64,000 bases of DNA from the NCBI RefSeq assembly GCF_000344805.1, contig NC_020453.1, positions 3,100,001 to 3,164,000 of the forward strand, given 5' to 3'. The notes beneath the pieces are model-generated. The model saw only the letters and a program-made list of their open reading frames with translations, was not told where the DNA came from and did no database searches. This document shows positions 17,223 to 25,097 of this stretch, piece after piece; within the stretch, counting starts at the first letter, position 1, and each line of letters begins with the position of its first letter. This DNA comes from Bradyrhizobium oligotrophicum S58. Its GTDB lineage: Bacteria > Pseudomonadota > Alphaproteobacteria > Rhizobiales > Xanthobacteraceae. The position numbers and the translations under genes are program-made.

Positions 17223-17404
17223 GTTGTGGCCGAAAACGTTGGTTCTCCGGTCGGTCGTCGACGTGCTCGTCGGGCAAATCACCCCCGATCCTGCCCGCAG
17301 CCATCGGTCTCTGCACCCGCAGCGCGCGAAGCATGCCATCGATGGAGGTCGAAATTCTTTCGTCGAAACAATCCGATGTCGCGCGCGTCGCTGAAGAGAC
17401 AAAA

Positions 17405-17800
17405 ATCACTTTCTTTTTTCCAGAAATCATGCATGATGCGCGCATCCTGTCCCGCCGAGAGGGGCGTTGCGCGCGATCGTCACGACACGTGGGGCAGGGA
17501 TGCGGTGGCCGTGGAGTGTCGCAGCGTGCGCTTGGCGCATGCGGACGAACGACGCTTTGCGGACGTGAAGTCGTGTGGTCCTGGCCTCCCGGTGCCGAGG
17601 TCAAGTTCGCGACGAGGGCTTGTGCTCTCGCGCGATGCGACGGGGTCAATCAGCCGGTCCCCGAGGAGAGCGCGAAAGAAGCGTTAAGACCGCCGCGCAG
17701 GGAATGCCGGTTGATCGGCACCACCTGTGGTACCTGCCGCCTGCATTTTTTTCGCAGGCGGGCCATGGGTGAGGCCTTCACCCGGCATTCCCTGCGCCCT
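17405..17800. repeat. Bradyrhizobium-type intergenic element with 15-bp terminal-like inverted repeat
   Basis: Perfect 15-bp arms CGCAGGGAATGCCGG (17696-17710) and CCGGCATTCCCTGCG (17782-17796) enclose a second hairpin (CCGCCTGC at 17737-17744, GCAGGCGG at 17754-17761, T-rich loop). To the left are the blocks GTGCTCTCGCGCGATGCGA and CAATCAGCCGGTCCCCG. I recognise this arrangement, including the variable centre, as a repeat occurring many times between genes in Bradyrhizobium genomes (from memory). The outer boundaries are approximate. Confidence 0.65.
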
Positions 17801-18044
17801 CTCGATTCGTCGAAGGGCTCGACCATCCGCATGACTCGGGCGTGATCCGCCGCGAGACAGCGAACGCGCGCCTGGCTGTTTGAAAACGTGGAATGGAAAC
17901 TTTGCAACCTCTCCGTCATCTCCCGAGATGGTGCGGAGATCCAGGATTAGTTCCCGTGGCGATGATGAAGTTTAGGCCATTTGGAACCGGAACCGCCGGT
18001 GATCCTCGTTGTTGATTGGCATCTTGAAACCACTGGAGGAGAAA

Positions 18045-18437
18045 ATGATGAGGACCCGTCTTGCCGTCTCGCTGATCGCCACCTCGCTGCTGGCGTCGAC
18101 CGCAGCGTTTGCTCAATCGACCACCGTTGAAGGTGCCGCCAATGGCGCAGCGGCCGGCGGCGCCGTGGCCGGTCCGGTTGGCGCCATGGTCGGTGGCACG
18201 GTCGGCGCTGCTGTCGGCGCAGCCGTGGAAATCCCGAACGCCGTGATCACCTCGATCGATGCCGAGCGTGCGCCGTCGGTGGTGGTGCGTGAGCGCGTCG
18301 TGGTCGGCGAGCCGCTGCCCGACACGGTCGAACTGCGTCCGGTGCCGCGCTACACCGAGTATCGCTACGCCGTCGTCAACGATCGCCGCGTGATCGTCGA
18401 TCCGCGCACCCGCCGCGTCATCAAGATCATCGAGTGA
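18045..18437 (+). CDS. DUF1236-like secreted protein with glycine-zipper segment
   Basis: 130 aa. The start at 18045 is fixed by CTGGAGGAG 8 bases upstream; a tandem ATG at 18048 also fits. A signal peptide (MMRTRLAVSLIATSLLASTAAFA) is cleaved before QSTTVEG. A glycine/alanine zipper follows (GAANGAAAGGAVAGPVGAMVGGTVGAAVGAAVE), then a C-terminal domain with LPDTVELRPVPRYTEYRYAVVNDRRVIVDPRTRRVIKIIE, the DUF1236 signature as I know it from rhizobial periplasmic proteins. It is probably envelope-associated; the role is unknown. A strong terminator follows. Confidence 0.85.
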   Translation: MMRTRLAVSLIATSLLASTAAFAQSTTVEGAANGAAAGGAVAGPVGAMVGGTVGAAVGAAVEIPNAVITSIDAERAPSVVVRERVVVGEPLPDTVELRPVPRYTEYRYAVVNDRRVIVDPRTRRVIKIIE

Positions 18438-18455
18438 TCTGACGTCATCGTATCG

Positions 18456-18492
18456 GAAGGCCCCGTCGCAACCGTGGCGGGGCCTTCTGCGT
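18456..18492 (+). terminator. Terminator hairpin, probably shared by convergent genes
   Basis: GAAGGCCCCG (18456-18465) pairs with CGGGGCCTTC (18478-18487) over a 12-base loop, followed by TGCGTTT. It lies between the convergent DUF1236-like and VanZ-like genes and can form on either strand. Confidence 0.75.
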
Positions 18493-18493
18493 T

Positions 18494-18847
18494 TCAGGTC
18501 GTCTGCGTGCGGATCTGGCGCGCGAGCCAGTCCAGCGCGGCGGCCAGTCCGAAGCCGATGCAGGCCGTGGTGGCGTCGACGATGAAATCCTCCAGCCGGG
18601 CATGACGCCCGGGCGCCACGAATTGCGCCAGCTCCAGCGCCCCGATCAGGACGACCGCGATCGCCGTCGTCAGCAGCCGATGGCTCCGATAGGCGAGACC
18701 GAAGGCCAGCCCGATCAGCACGAAGGCGAGGGCGTGCTCGCCGTCCTGTCCGAGATGGGAATGCGGCCGGTAGTTCGGCGGGCCCAGCGTTGCGAATGCG
18801 ACGGCTGCGGCGAGCAGCCAGGCCGAGAGGCGGAATACGATCTTCAT
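18494..18847 (-). CDS. VanZ-like membrane protein
   Basis: 117 aa, four hydrophobic segments (LSAWLLAAAVAFATLGP; EHALAFVLIGLAFGLAYR; LLTTAIAVVLIGALELAQFV; DATTACIGFGLAAALDWLA). The pattern DGEHALAFVLIGLAFGL...LELAQFVAPGRHARLEDFIVDATTACIG is that of VanZ-like proteins: a conserved His in helix 2 and an E-L-xQ-x(n)-R-x(2)-D-x(2)-N/D-x(2)-G motif. The function of short VanZ-like proteins outside glycopeptide resistance is not established. Monocistronic. Confidence 0.8.
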   Translation of the reverse strand: MKIVFRLSAWLLAAAVAFATLGPPNYRPHSHLGQDGEHALAFVLIGLAFGLAYRSHRLLTTAIAVVLIGALELAQFVAPGRHARLEDFIVDATTACIGFGLAAALDWLARQIRTQTT

Positions 18848-18976
18848 GAGCTCTGCTTAGCACGATCCGGGCTGCGGGCCGGGCTCACAGCGGCTTGAGC
18901 CCCTAGTGTAGTTAACGCAGCGCGGGCCGAGGTTCATGGCGTCTCATCTTACCGCACGGCGTCGTCGCCGGGCGCT

Positions 18977-19576
18977 TCAGATCGGTTGCCGCACGCCCAG
19001 CCCCTGCATGAAGCGCTCGCGGATCTGGGCGGGATCGCGCCGCGTCGCGCCCACGCCGGGCTTGTCGTCGATCCGCGCCGCGATCAGCGTTGGGCCGGCG
19101 GTCTCCAGCACCGCATCGACCAGGCGTTCGAAATCCTCCTCGTCAGCGGCCCAATGGCTCGCAGCAATGCCGCAGCCGGCGGCAATGGCCACGATGTCGG
19201 CGTTCCGGGCCGGCGTCGGCTGGTTTCCGGTGATCTGGTAGATGCCATTGTCCATGACGATGATGGCGAGATTTTTGGGGGCGAGCGTCGCAATCGTGGT
19301 CAGGCAGCCCAGCTGCATCAACAGCGAGCCGTCGCCTTCGAGCGCGAAAACCCGGCGCTGCGGCTGCGCCAGCGCGACGCCGAGCGCGATCGGGCAGGCC
19401 AGCCCCATGCTGCCGAGCATGTAGAAGTTCTGCGGCCGCTGGCCTGCCGCCCACAGGTCGAAATTGGTGTTGCCGATGCCGCCGATCACCGCCTCCTCGT
19501 GGGTCAGTTTCGCGACCAGCCGGCAGGTGAGGTCGGTGCGGTTCATGACCCTGGTGTTGCGGATGGCGGCGCTCAT
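18977..19576 (-). CDS. comE: Sulfopyruvate decarboxylase-like enzyme, ThDP-binding (beta) subunit
   Basis: 199 aa C-terminal-type ThDP domain. It has the Mg/diphosphate motif EGDGSLLMQLGCL...MDNGIYQITGNQPTP, preceded by FYMLGSMGLACPIALGVALAQP. These match the beta subunit of sulfopyruvate decarboxylase (ComE), which forms sulfoacetaldehyde and CO2 from sulfopyruvate; phosphonopyruvate decarboxylase is the close alternative. ATG at 19576 overlaps the alpha-subunit stop by 4 bases, so the two are translationally coupled. The dehydrogenase gene upstream is divergent and could supply or consume the 2-oxo acid. The substrate is not proven. Confidence 0.8.
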   Translation of the reverse strand: MSAAIRNTRVMNRTDLTCRLVAKLTHEEAVIGGIGNTNFDLWAAGQRPQNFYMLGSMGLACPIALGVALAQPQRRVFALEGDGSLLMQLGCLTTIATLAPKNLAIIVMDNGIYQITGNQPTPARNADIVAIAAGCGIAASHWAADEEDFERLVDAVLETAGPTLIAARIDDKPGVGATRRDPAQIRERFMQGLGVRQPI

Positions 19577-20121
19577 GCGAACACCTTTCCGCCGGTGAGC
19601 AAAGGCGACAGGATCAGTGTCACCGGCGCCTGCGTCGCGACCGCCTGCTTGATCGAGCGGTCGACGACGAATTCGAGCTCGTCGAGGCGGGTCATGGTGT
19701 GATGCTCCATCGCCAGCGCATCGAGCACCGGCCGCATCGTCCGGCAGACCAGCGACTGGCCGTAATTGAACTCGCCGAGCGTGCCGCGCTCGGACACGAT
19801 CATGGTCAGCGGGATCTGGCAGGGCACGACCAGCGAGGCCAGCACGTTGGCGAGCGTGGCGAAGCCGGACGTCTGCATCAGCAGTGCGCCGCGCCGCCCG
19901 CCCATCCAGGCGCCGGCGAGAATGCCGACGGCTTCCTCCTCGCGCGCCGTGGCGAAGGTCGTAAAGAACGGGTCGTCGTGCAGGCTCTGGATCAACGGTG
20001 TCAGGACGCGGTCGGGAACATAGGGGACCAGATCGACCTCGTTGCGCTTGAACGTGGCCAGGATGATCTCGTGCCAGCTGGGCGTCGATGCTGGTCGCGC
20101 CGCATCGGCTTCGATGGCCAT
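19573..20121 (-). CDS. comD: Sulfopyruvate decarboxylase-like enzyme, alpha subunit
   Basis: 182 aa Pyr-type ThDP domain: WHEIILATFKRNEVDLVPYVPDRVLTPLIQSLHDDPFFTTFATAREEEAVGILAGAWMGGRRGALLMQTSGFATLANVLASLVVPCQIPLTMIVSERG. The AREEEAVGILAG segment carries the ThDP-activating glutamate. The start at 20121 (MAIEADAARP) is preferred to a codon 22 residues upstream. It is the first gene of a two-gene operon with the beta subunit (4-base overlap). A separate alpha/beta architecture is characteristic of ComD/ComE rather than the fused phosphonopyruvate enzymes. Confidence 0.8.
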   Translation of the reverse strand: MAIEADAARPASTPSWHEIILATFKRNEVDLVPYVPDRVLTPLIQSLHDDPFFTTFATAREEEAVGILAGAWMGGRRGALLMQTSGFATLANVLASLVVPCQIPLTMIVSERGTLGEFNYGQSLVCRTMRPVLDALAMEHHTMTRLDELEFVVDRSIKQAVATQAPVTLILSPLLTGGKVFA

Positions 20122-20245
20122 TCTCGTTCCTCCCGGTCGCGTCTCGGCGGCTCGCGAGCTTGACGTGACCGGGACGATTGTCAACATGCCGGCCCCGCCG
20201 AGTTGAGTCCGAAATCAAGAGCAAGAACCAGGAGGTCGCCTCACC

Positions 20246-21295
20246 ATGGCCGCGAATTCGAAGCGCGTCTTCTACGTCAAATATCTCGCTCACCCGATCT
20301 TCAGCGAGCTGCTTGCAGGCCGCGCCGACGTCCGGCTGGACCGGCTGGAGAACGAGAGCCCGGAGGACGCATGCGCGCCCATTCTGGCCGCGGCCCACGC
20401 TTACCAGATTGGCGCGGCCCGCGACGAGCTCGCGCCCCGCTTCCATGTCGATGCCGACCTGCTGCGCCGCGCGCCGAACCTTCTGATCGTCTCCAGCAAC
20501 GGAGCCGGCTACGACCCGGTCGATGTCGAGGCCTGCACGACGGCCGGCGTCCTGGTGGTGAACCAGTCCGGCGGCAATGCGCATTCGGTGGCCGAGCACA
20601 CGCTCGGCATGATGCTGACCTTGTCGAAGCGGATCATCCAGTCCGACCGCCGGCTGCGTCGGGAGCACCACGTCAACCGCAACGACCTCATCGGCAACGA
20701 GGTGCAGGGCCGCACCATCGGCATCGTCGGCCTCGGCAATGTCGGCCGTCGGGTCGCCGAGCTGTGCCGCGGCCTGCTTGGGATGACCGTGCTGGCCTAC
20801 GACCCCTATCTCTCTTCCGAGGAGATCGCCGCGCGCGGCGCCGAGAAGATGGAGCTCCATGACCTGCTGCGGCGCTCCGATTTCGTCTCGATCAACTGCC
20901 CGCTGACGAAGGACAGCCGCGGCATGATCGGTGCGCGGGAGTTCGCGCTGATGCCGCCGCATGCCTATTTCGTCACCACGGCCCGCGGCTTCATCCACGA
21001 CGAGGAGGCACTGCTTGCGGCGCTCCGCGACAAGCGCATCGCCGGTGCCGGGCTCGACGTCTGGTCCAAGGAGCCGCCGCCGCCCGAGCATCCGCTGTTG
21101 CAGTTCGACAACGTGCTGGCGAGCCCGCATACGGCCGGCGTGACCCGGGAGGCCCGGCAGAACATGGGCCAGATCGCCGCCGAGCAGCTGCTGGGCGCGC
21201 TCGACGGCGGCCGGCCGCCCCGCCTGATCAACCCCGAGGCCTGGCCCCGCTACAGCGCCCGGTTCCGCGAGGCGTTCGGAGTGACGCCGGCCTAG
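20246..21295 (+). CDS. D-isomer-specific 2-hydroxyacid dehydrogenase
   Basis: 349 aa. NAD-binding Rossmann motif GIVGLGNVGRRVAELCRGLLGMTVLAYDPY (about residues 157-185). Catalytic residues: Arg in TTARGFIHDEEALLAAL, Glu in LDVWSKEPPPPEHPLL and His in ASPHTAGVTREA, the order found in D-3-phosphoglycerate and D-lactate-type dehydrogenases. The N-terminal part is not that of SerA and there is no ACT domain. It is divergent from comDE across 124 bases. A role in sulfolactate (or a similar acid) oxidation to the ComDE substrate is an inference from context. AGGAGG-like GACCAGGAGG precedes the ATG. Confidence 0.88.
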   Translation: MAANSKRVFYVKYLAHPIFSELLAGRADVRLDRLENESPEDACAPILAAAHAYQIGAARDELAPRFHVDADLLRRAPNLLIVSSNGAGYDPVDVEACTTAGVLVVNQSGGNAHSVAEHTLGMMLTLSKRIIQSDRRLRREHHVNRNDLIGNEVQGRTIGIVGLGNVGRRVAELCRGLLGMTVLAYDPYLSSEEIAARGAEKMELHDLLRRSDFVSINCPLTKDSRGMIGAREFALMPPHAYFVTTARGFIHDEEALLAALRDKRIAGAGLDVWSKEPPPPEHPLLQFDNVLASPHTAGVTREARQNMGQIAAEQLLGALDGGRPPRLINPEAWPRYSARFREAFGVTPA

Positions 21296-21302
21296 GCCGG
21301 CG
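21285..21302. repeat. 18-bp perfect palindrome across a stop codon
   Basis: CGCCGGCCTAGGCCGGCG is fully self-complementary and contains the TAG stop of the dehydrogenase gene. It could form a cruciform or RNA hairpin, but no T-tract follows. Confidence 0.5.
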
Positions 21303-21725
21303 GGGAGCAAAGGGCCTGAGAAGATTTCATGCGTCGGAGGCCGCAACGCAGCAGCGTTTGTTCTCTCCAGGGCGGCTTCGACGAAGCGGACATTGCTATT
21401 TTTCGGCGCGTCTCGACAGCCACGCGGGCACTGATCATTTTTCCAACAGCGCCATGAGCTTAAGCCTGCCTTTTCGCTCGGCGCCGAAAGGAAAGCGGTC
21501 CGATGCGCCGGCTCAATTCGATCTTGAAGTCCACCCATGGTCGCGTCAGCCGCGCGGTGTCGAAGTTCGTCGCCATCGCTGCGGCGAGCCTGCCATCCGT
21601 CGGCGCCTGAGCGCCGGTTCCGTTGCTCCGTCAAATATTTGCGTCGTCCGTTTGATATCAGTCAACAGCGGACCGCCAAGCGCGCTAACATCGCTTTCAG
21701 TACTGCTTGAGAGGCAGGAGGTTGC
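21303..21725. other. Spacer upstream of the FixK-boxed small gene
   Basis: About 420 bases without a convincing gene. It holds the anaerobox at 21652-21665 and the ribosome-binding site GCAGGAGG at 21715-21722. Nothing else is recognised. Confidence 0.4.
21652..21665. promoter_or_regulatory. FixK/FNR-type box
   Basis: TTGATATCAGTCAA matches the TTGA-N6-TCAA consensus for FixK/FNR-family activators exactly at both half sites (extended TTGAT/ATCAA consensus: one mismatch). It lies 60 bases upstream of the start codon of the 70-aa gene, a usual position for activation. In Bradyrhizobium such boxes give microoxic FixK2 control. Confidence 0.55.
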
Positions 21726-21938
21726 ATGTCGCGCTATGTCATCCATTTCATGAAGGACGTGCTGGGCGAGAACGGCCGCCAGTGCGAGATCTGCCAGGGC
21801 ACGCTCGAAGTCGAGGCCGACGACGAAGGCCAGGCCGCCGAGATCGCCAAGACGAAGTTCTGCGAACAGCAGGAGTTGCGCGACTGGTCGCTGCATGCCG
21901 ATCGCATCCAGGTGGAAGCGGCCGACTTTCCGTCCTGA
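21726..21938 (+). CDS. Small soluble protein (70 aa), probable microoxic gene
   Basis: 70 aa: MSRYVIHFMKDVLGENGRQCEICQGTLEVEADDEGQAAEIAKTKFCEQQELRDWSLHADRIQVEAADFPS. It has a CxxC pair (CEIC) and a third Cys, no signal peptide and no membrane helix. The repeated AxxIAK/KFCE region is helical. AGGAGG precedes the ATG, and a FixK-type box sits 60 bases upstream. The family is unnamed to me. Metal or redox sensing through CxxC is a guess. Confidence 0.7.
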   Translation: MSRYVIHFMKDVLGENGRQCEICQGTLEVEADDEGQAAEIAKTKFCEQQELRDWSLHADRIQVEAADFPS

Positions 21939-21946
21939 CCTGCCGT

Positions 21947-22519
21947 TCAGCGGCCCATGCCGGCCGGTGCGTCGCTTGCGCCTGGGCCGAGCGAGCGCTG
22001 CACCATGACGGTGTCCGACCAGCGGCCGAAACGATACGCGACCCCGGGGAGAAGCCCGACCCGGGCGAACCCGAACCGCTCGTGGATGCCGAGGGACGCG
22101 ATGTTGTCCGCGTCGATATAGCCGATCATTTGCCGATACCCCGCAGCAGCACAGGCATCGATCAGCGCCTGCATCAACAGCCTGCCGACGCCGCGGCCCA
22201 GATGCTCGTGATGGACGTAGATCGAGTGCTTGACCGCAAACCGGTAGGCCGGCCGTTTCCTGAACTGCACCACATAGGCATAGCCGACGACCTCGCCGCG
22301 GAACGTCGCCACCAGATGCGGCAGGCGCTGGTTGCGCAGGTTCTTGCGCCGCTGCTTGAGATCATCAGGCTCCGGCGCGCCCGAGCCGGCGGCGCTCTCC
22401 TCGATTCCCCGGCGGATGTGCCGTCGGTAGATCGCAAGCATCGCGTCGACGTCCTCGTCGCGGGACGGTCGGACCAGCACTGGCGGTTCGGTCTCGAGAA
22501 CGGTCGTGGTGCTGTCCAT
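21947..22519 (-). CDS. GNAT acetyltransferase, phosphinothricin acetyltransferase-like
   Basis: 190 aa GNAT protein. N terminus VLVRPSRDEDVDAMLAIYRRHIRRGIEE; central ATFRGEVVGYAYVVQFRKRPAYRFAVKHSIYVHHEHLGRGVGRLLMQALIDAC contains the acetyl-CoA-binding R/Q-x-x-G-x-G/A loop (HLGRGVGRLL). Then MIGYIDADNIASLGIHERFGFARVGLLPGVAYRFGRWSDTVMVQRSL, the substrate-side signature of the PAT/MddA subgroup (acetylation of phosphinothricin, methionine sulfone or similar). The physiological substrate is unknown. The gene is 15 bases downstream of the decarboxylase and may be co-transcribed. Confidence 0.88.
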   Translation of the reverse strand: MDSTTTVLETEPPVLVRPSRDEDVDAMLAIYRRHIRRGIEESAAGSGAPEPDDLKQRRKNLRNQRLPHLVATFRGEVVGYAYVVQFRKRPAYRFAVKHSIYVHHEHLGRGVGRLLMQALIDACAAAGYRQMIGYIDADNIASLGIHERFGFARVGLLPGVAYRFGRWSDTVMVQRSLGPGASDAPAGMGR

Positions 22520-22534
22520 GGTTCGAATTACTCT

Positions 22535-24892
22535 TTACTCTGCGCAAACATAGGTATGGAGCCGGATCCGGCCAGATTCGTCGATCTCCTTGTACAATCC
22601 TTGAATCTCGACGTCGAAACCCGGGAAGGCGTTGAAGGCGCGCTCGAACATCTTGAGATAATCGATCATCGGCTTGGCGCGCTCGGATAGCCGCTCGCCC
22701 GGCACGATGGTCGCGATGCCCGGCGGATAGACCACGAACGGCGTCGTCGCGATGCGACCTTCGATCCGGTCGATCGGCAGGTAATCGACCTCGTTGCGCA
22801 TCAGCGCGCGCGCGGCCTCGCGCGGCGACATCGCGATCTCCGGCATGTGCTGCGGCTGGAACTGTTTCGCCTGCAGCGCGCTCACATCGGCCTCGCGATA
22901 GAAGCGGTGCATCTCGCCGCAGAGGTCGCGCAGCCGCAGCTTGCCGTAACGCCCAAAGCGCTTGCGCGTGAACTCCGGGATGGCGTCCTCCAGCAGCACG
23001 TTGTCGTCATGCAGCCGCTTGAACGCGACGAGACCGCTGATCAGGGTGCCGGCCTTGCTCGCCTCGACGCCGGGCGTCAGCAGGAACAGCAGCGAGTTGA
23101 GGTCGTTCTTCTCGGCGACGATACGATTCTCGCGCAGATATTGCGCGACCACGGGCGCGGGGATGCCGTGATCGGCATAGCCGCCGGTGGCGCGATCGAA
23201 GCCCGGGGTGAGCAACGTCAGCTTGTTCGGATCGGTCATGGTGAAGCCGGCGGCGAGATCCGGAAAGCCATGCCATGCTGCCTCGGGCGCGAGCTGCCAG
23301 AGCGAGGCGTCGGTCGCGAGCTGGTCGGTCGAGATCGCTTCCCAGGCGACATCATGGCTCGCCCCGGGATTGGCCGCATCGGGGATCGACACGCGATCCG
23401 GAACGAACGGCTCGAAGAACCAGCGCCGTGCCGGATCCTTCTCCTTCTCGTCGAATTCCCTGCGCATCGCCCTGATCTTCTTGCGCAATTCGATGCCGAG
23501 CCGGATCGTGTCGTCCCACAGCACCTCACCGGAGCGGCCCTTCATCATCTGCGCGCCGACGTCGAGCGAGGCGAACAGCGGGTAGAACGGCGATGTCGAG
23601 GCGTGCTGCATGAAGCTTTCGTTGAAGCGCCGATGCTCGATCCGCCGCCGCTGACCCTTGATGTGGCGGTCCTTGACGTGGATCTGCGACGCCTGGGAGA
23701 AGCTCGCGAGCTGCTTGTGGGTCGATTGCGTGGCGATGATGCCGGGAGCTTCGGGGCCGAGCTCGCCGAGGCCCATGGCGAAGCGACCGGCATAGAGCGG
23801 GTGAAATTTCATGAAGCCCGCCCAGGCCTCGTCGAACATGATGTAGTCGCAGAGGTGGCCGATCCGCTTGAGGATCATCTCGGCGCTATGGATCGTGCCG
23901 TCATAGGTGCACTGCTCGACCACTGCGACGCGGAATGGGCGCGGCTTGCGCCAGGCGTCGGGGTCCTTGACCAGCGGGTTGTCACGGATCTGCTGCCGCA
24001 GATGCTCTTCGTCCAGCAGGTCCCAGCGCATCGGACCGATAAGGCCCCAGGGATTGCGAACCGTTGGAATATAGATCGGGAAGCCGCCCGAGATCAGCAG
24101 CGCGCCATGATGGGCGGCCTTGTGGTTGTTGCGATCGAACAGCACGAGGTCGCCGTCGGTGACCAGCGCCCCCAGCACCACCTTGTTGGACGTCGAGGTG
24201 CCGTTGAGGACGAAATAGGTCTTCTCGGCACCGAAGATCTGCGCTGCTTCCTTTTGCGCGCGCAGAGCAGGTCCCTCATGGGTGAGGAGATCGCCGAGAT
24301 CGAGCACGGAATTGTCGAGGTCGTCGCGAAAGACGGCTTCGCCGAGATGCTCGACGAAGATCCGGCCGATCGGGCTGCGGCTGTAGAACACGCCGCCATT
24401 GTGCCCGGGGCAGGTCCAGAGCTGGTTGCCTTCCTCGGCATAGTCCACCAGCGTGCCGAAGAACGGCGTCTTCAAGGTCTCGGCATATTGCTTCAGCCGG
24501 CTGATCAGGTTCTTGGCGATGAAGGCGGGCGTCTCCTCCGACAGGAAGACATAGCCGTCGATGAAATCGAGCACCTCGACCGGCAGATCCTCGAACCGCT
24601 TGCGCCGGATCAGGAGGATGATCGGGAAGTCCAGGCCGCGCCGGCGCATCAGGTTGATCAGCGCCGCGGTCTTGCCTTCCAGGCCCTTCTTGCCCCAGTC
24701 GACGATCATGCAGCCGATCGCGGCGTCCGTTTGCACGGCGATCTCGGCATCCTCCAGCTTCCGCGCCCGCACGACCTCGAAGCCGGATCGCTGGATCTCC
24801 TCGATGATCTGGTTGAAGCGGACGCCGGCGAGGTCGTCGGTCTCGAACACGGGCGCGGCGAACAGGAAGGTGAAGCGGCGGAAGTAATCCAT
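22535..24892 (-). CDS. Orn/Lys/Arg decarboxylase (PLP fold type I)
   Basis: 785 aa, close to the size of the inducible E. coli enzymes (AdiA, LdcC, SpeF). It has an N-terminal response-regulator-like wing domain (residues 1-130), then the PLP core: TCPGHNGGVFYSRSPIGRIF, LNGTSTSNKVVLGALV, FDEAWAGFMKFHPLYAGRF, and the Schiff-base lysine in ATQSTHKQLASFSQAS (Lys393). The C-terminal domain starts near residue 600. The enzyme makes a polyamine or diamine from a basic amino acid and may help acid tolerance; the exact substrate cannot be fixed by eye. The start at 24892 (MDYFRRFTFL) is favoured over one 21 codons upstream. It is divergent from cobT. Confidence 0.92.
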   Translation of the reverse strand: MDYFRRFTFLFAAPVFETDDLAGVRFNQIIEEIQRSGFEVVRARKLEDAEIAVQTDAAIGCMIVDWGKKGLEGKTAALINLMRRRGLDFPIILLIRRKRFEDLPVEVLDFIDGYVFLSEETPAFIAKNLISRLKQYAETLKTPFFGTLVDYAEEGNQLWTCPGHNGGVFYSRSPIGRIFVEHLGEAVFRDDLDNSVLDLGDLLTHEGPALRAQKEAAQIFGAEKTYFVLNGTSTSNKVVLGALVTDGDLVLFDRNNHKAAHHGALLISGGFPIYIPTVRNPWGLIGPMRWDLLDEEHLRQQIRDNPLVKDPDAWRKPRPFRVAVVEQCTYDGTIHSAEMILKRIGHLCDYIMFDEAWAGFMKFHPLYAGRFAMGLGELGPEAPGIIATQSTHKQLASFSQASQIHVKDRHIKGQRRRIEHRRFNESFMQHASTSPFYPLFASLDVGAQMMKGRSGEVLWDDTIRLGIELRKKIRAMRREFDEKEKDPARRWFFEPFVPDRVSIPDAANPGASHDVAWEAISTDQLATDASLWQLAPEAAWHGFPDLAAGFTMTDPNKLTLLTPGFDRATGGYADHGIPAPVVAQYLRENRIVAEKNDLNSLLFLLTPGVEASKAGTLISGLVAFKRLHDDNVLLEDAIPEFTRKRFGRYGKLRLRDLCGEMHRFYREADVSALQAKQFQPQHMPEIAMSPREAARALMRNEVDYLPIDRIEGRIATTPFVVYPPGIATIVPGERLSERAKPMIDYLKMFERAFNAFPGFDVEIQGLYKEIDESGRIRLHTYVCAE

Positions 24893-25097
24893 GAGAGTCT
24901 TTCGGGCTGGAAGGGCAGCCAGCTGTCGACGCGTTTCATGACAGTTGGATGACAATCGCGTAGTCGGCGCGCACAGGTTCCGCCAATGGGCCTGCTTTGT
25001 TCGCCTCCTGCTCCTTGAGCCGATCGCGCCTTGCGCTTGTCTTGGCCGCGCCGCGGTGGCAATCGTCCAAACCCGACCACAGCGAAAAGGATCCGCG

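Larger units (their letters stand above)
17136..18044. other. 909-base spacer dominated by repeats
   Basis: No gene is called. It contains a repeat copy at 17188-17222 (ATGTCGCCTTCGGGTCAAGAGC) and the large inverted-repeat element at 17405-17800. Several open frames cross the element on both strands, but none has a ribosome-binding site or recognisable protein. The last 40 bases hold the leader and ribosome-binding site of the DUF1236-like gene. Confidence 0.5.

Noticed and set aside
17092..17919. Several ORFs within the spacer near 17.1-17.9 kb
   Set aside because: They lie inside the inverted-repeat element and local repeats and are chance frames.
24893..25097. Possible cobalamin riboswitch before cobT
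   Set aside because: None of the conserved B12-box blocks is present; only the copy at 32195 qualifies.
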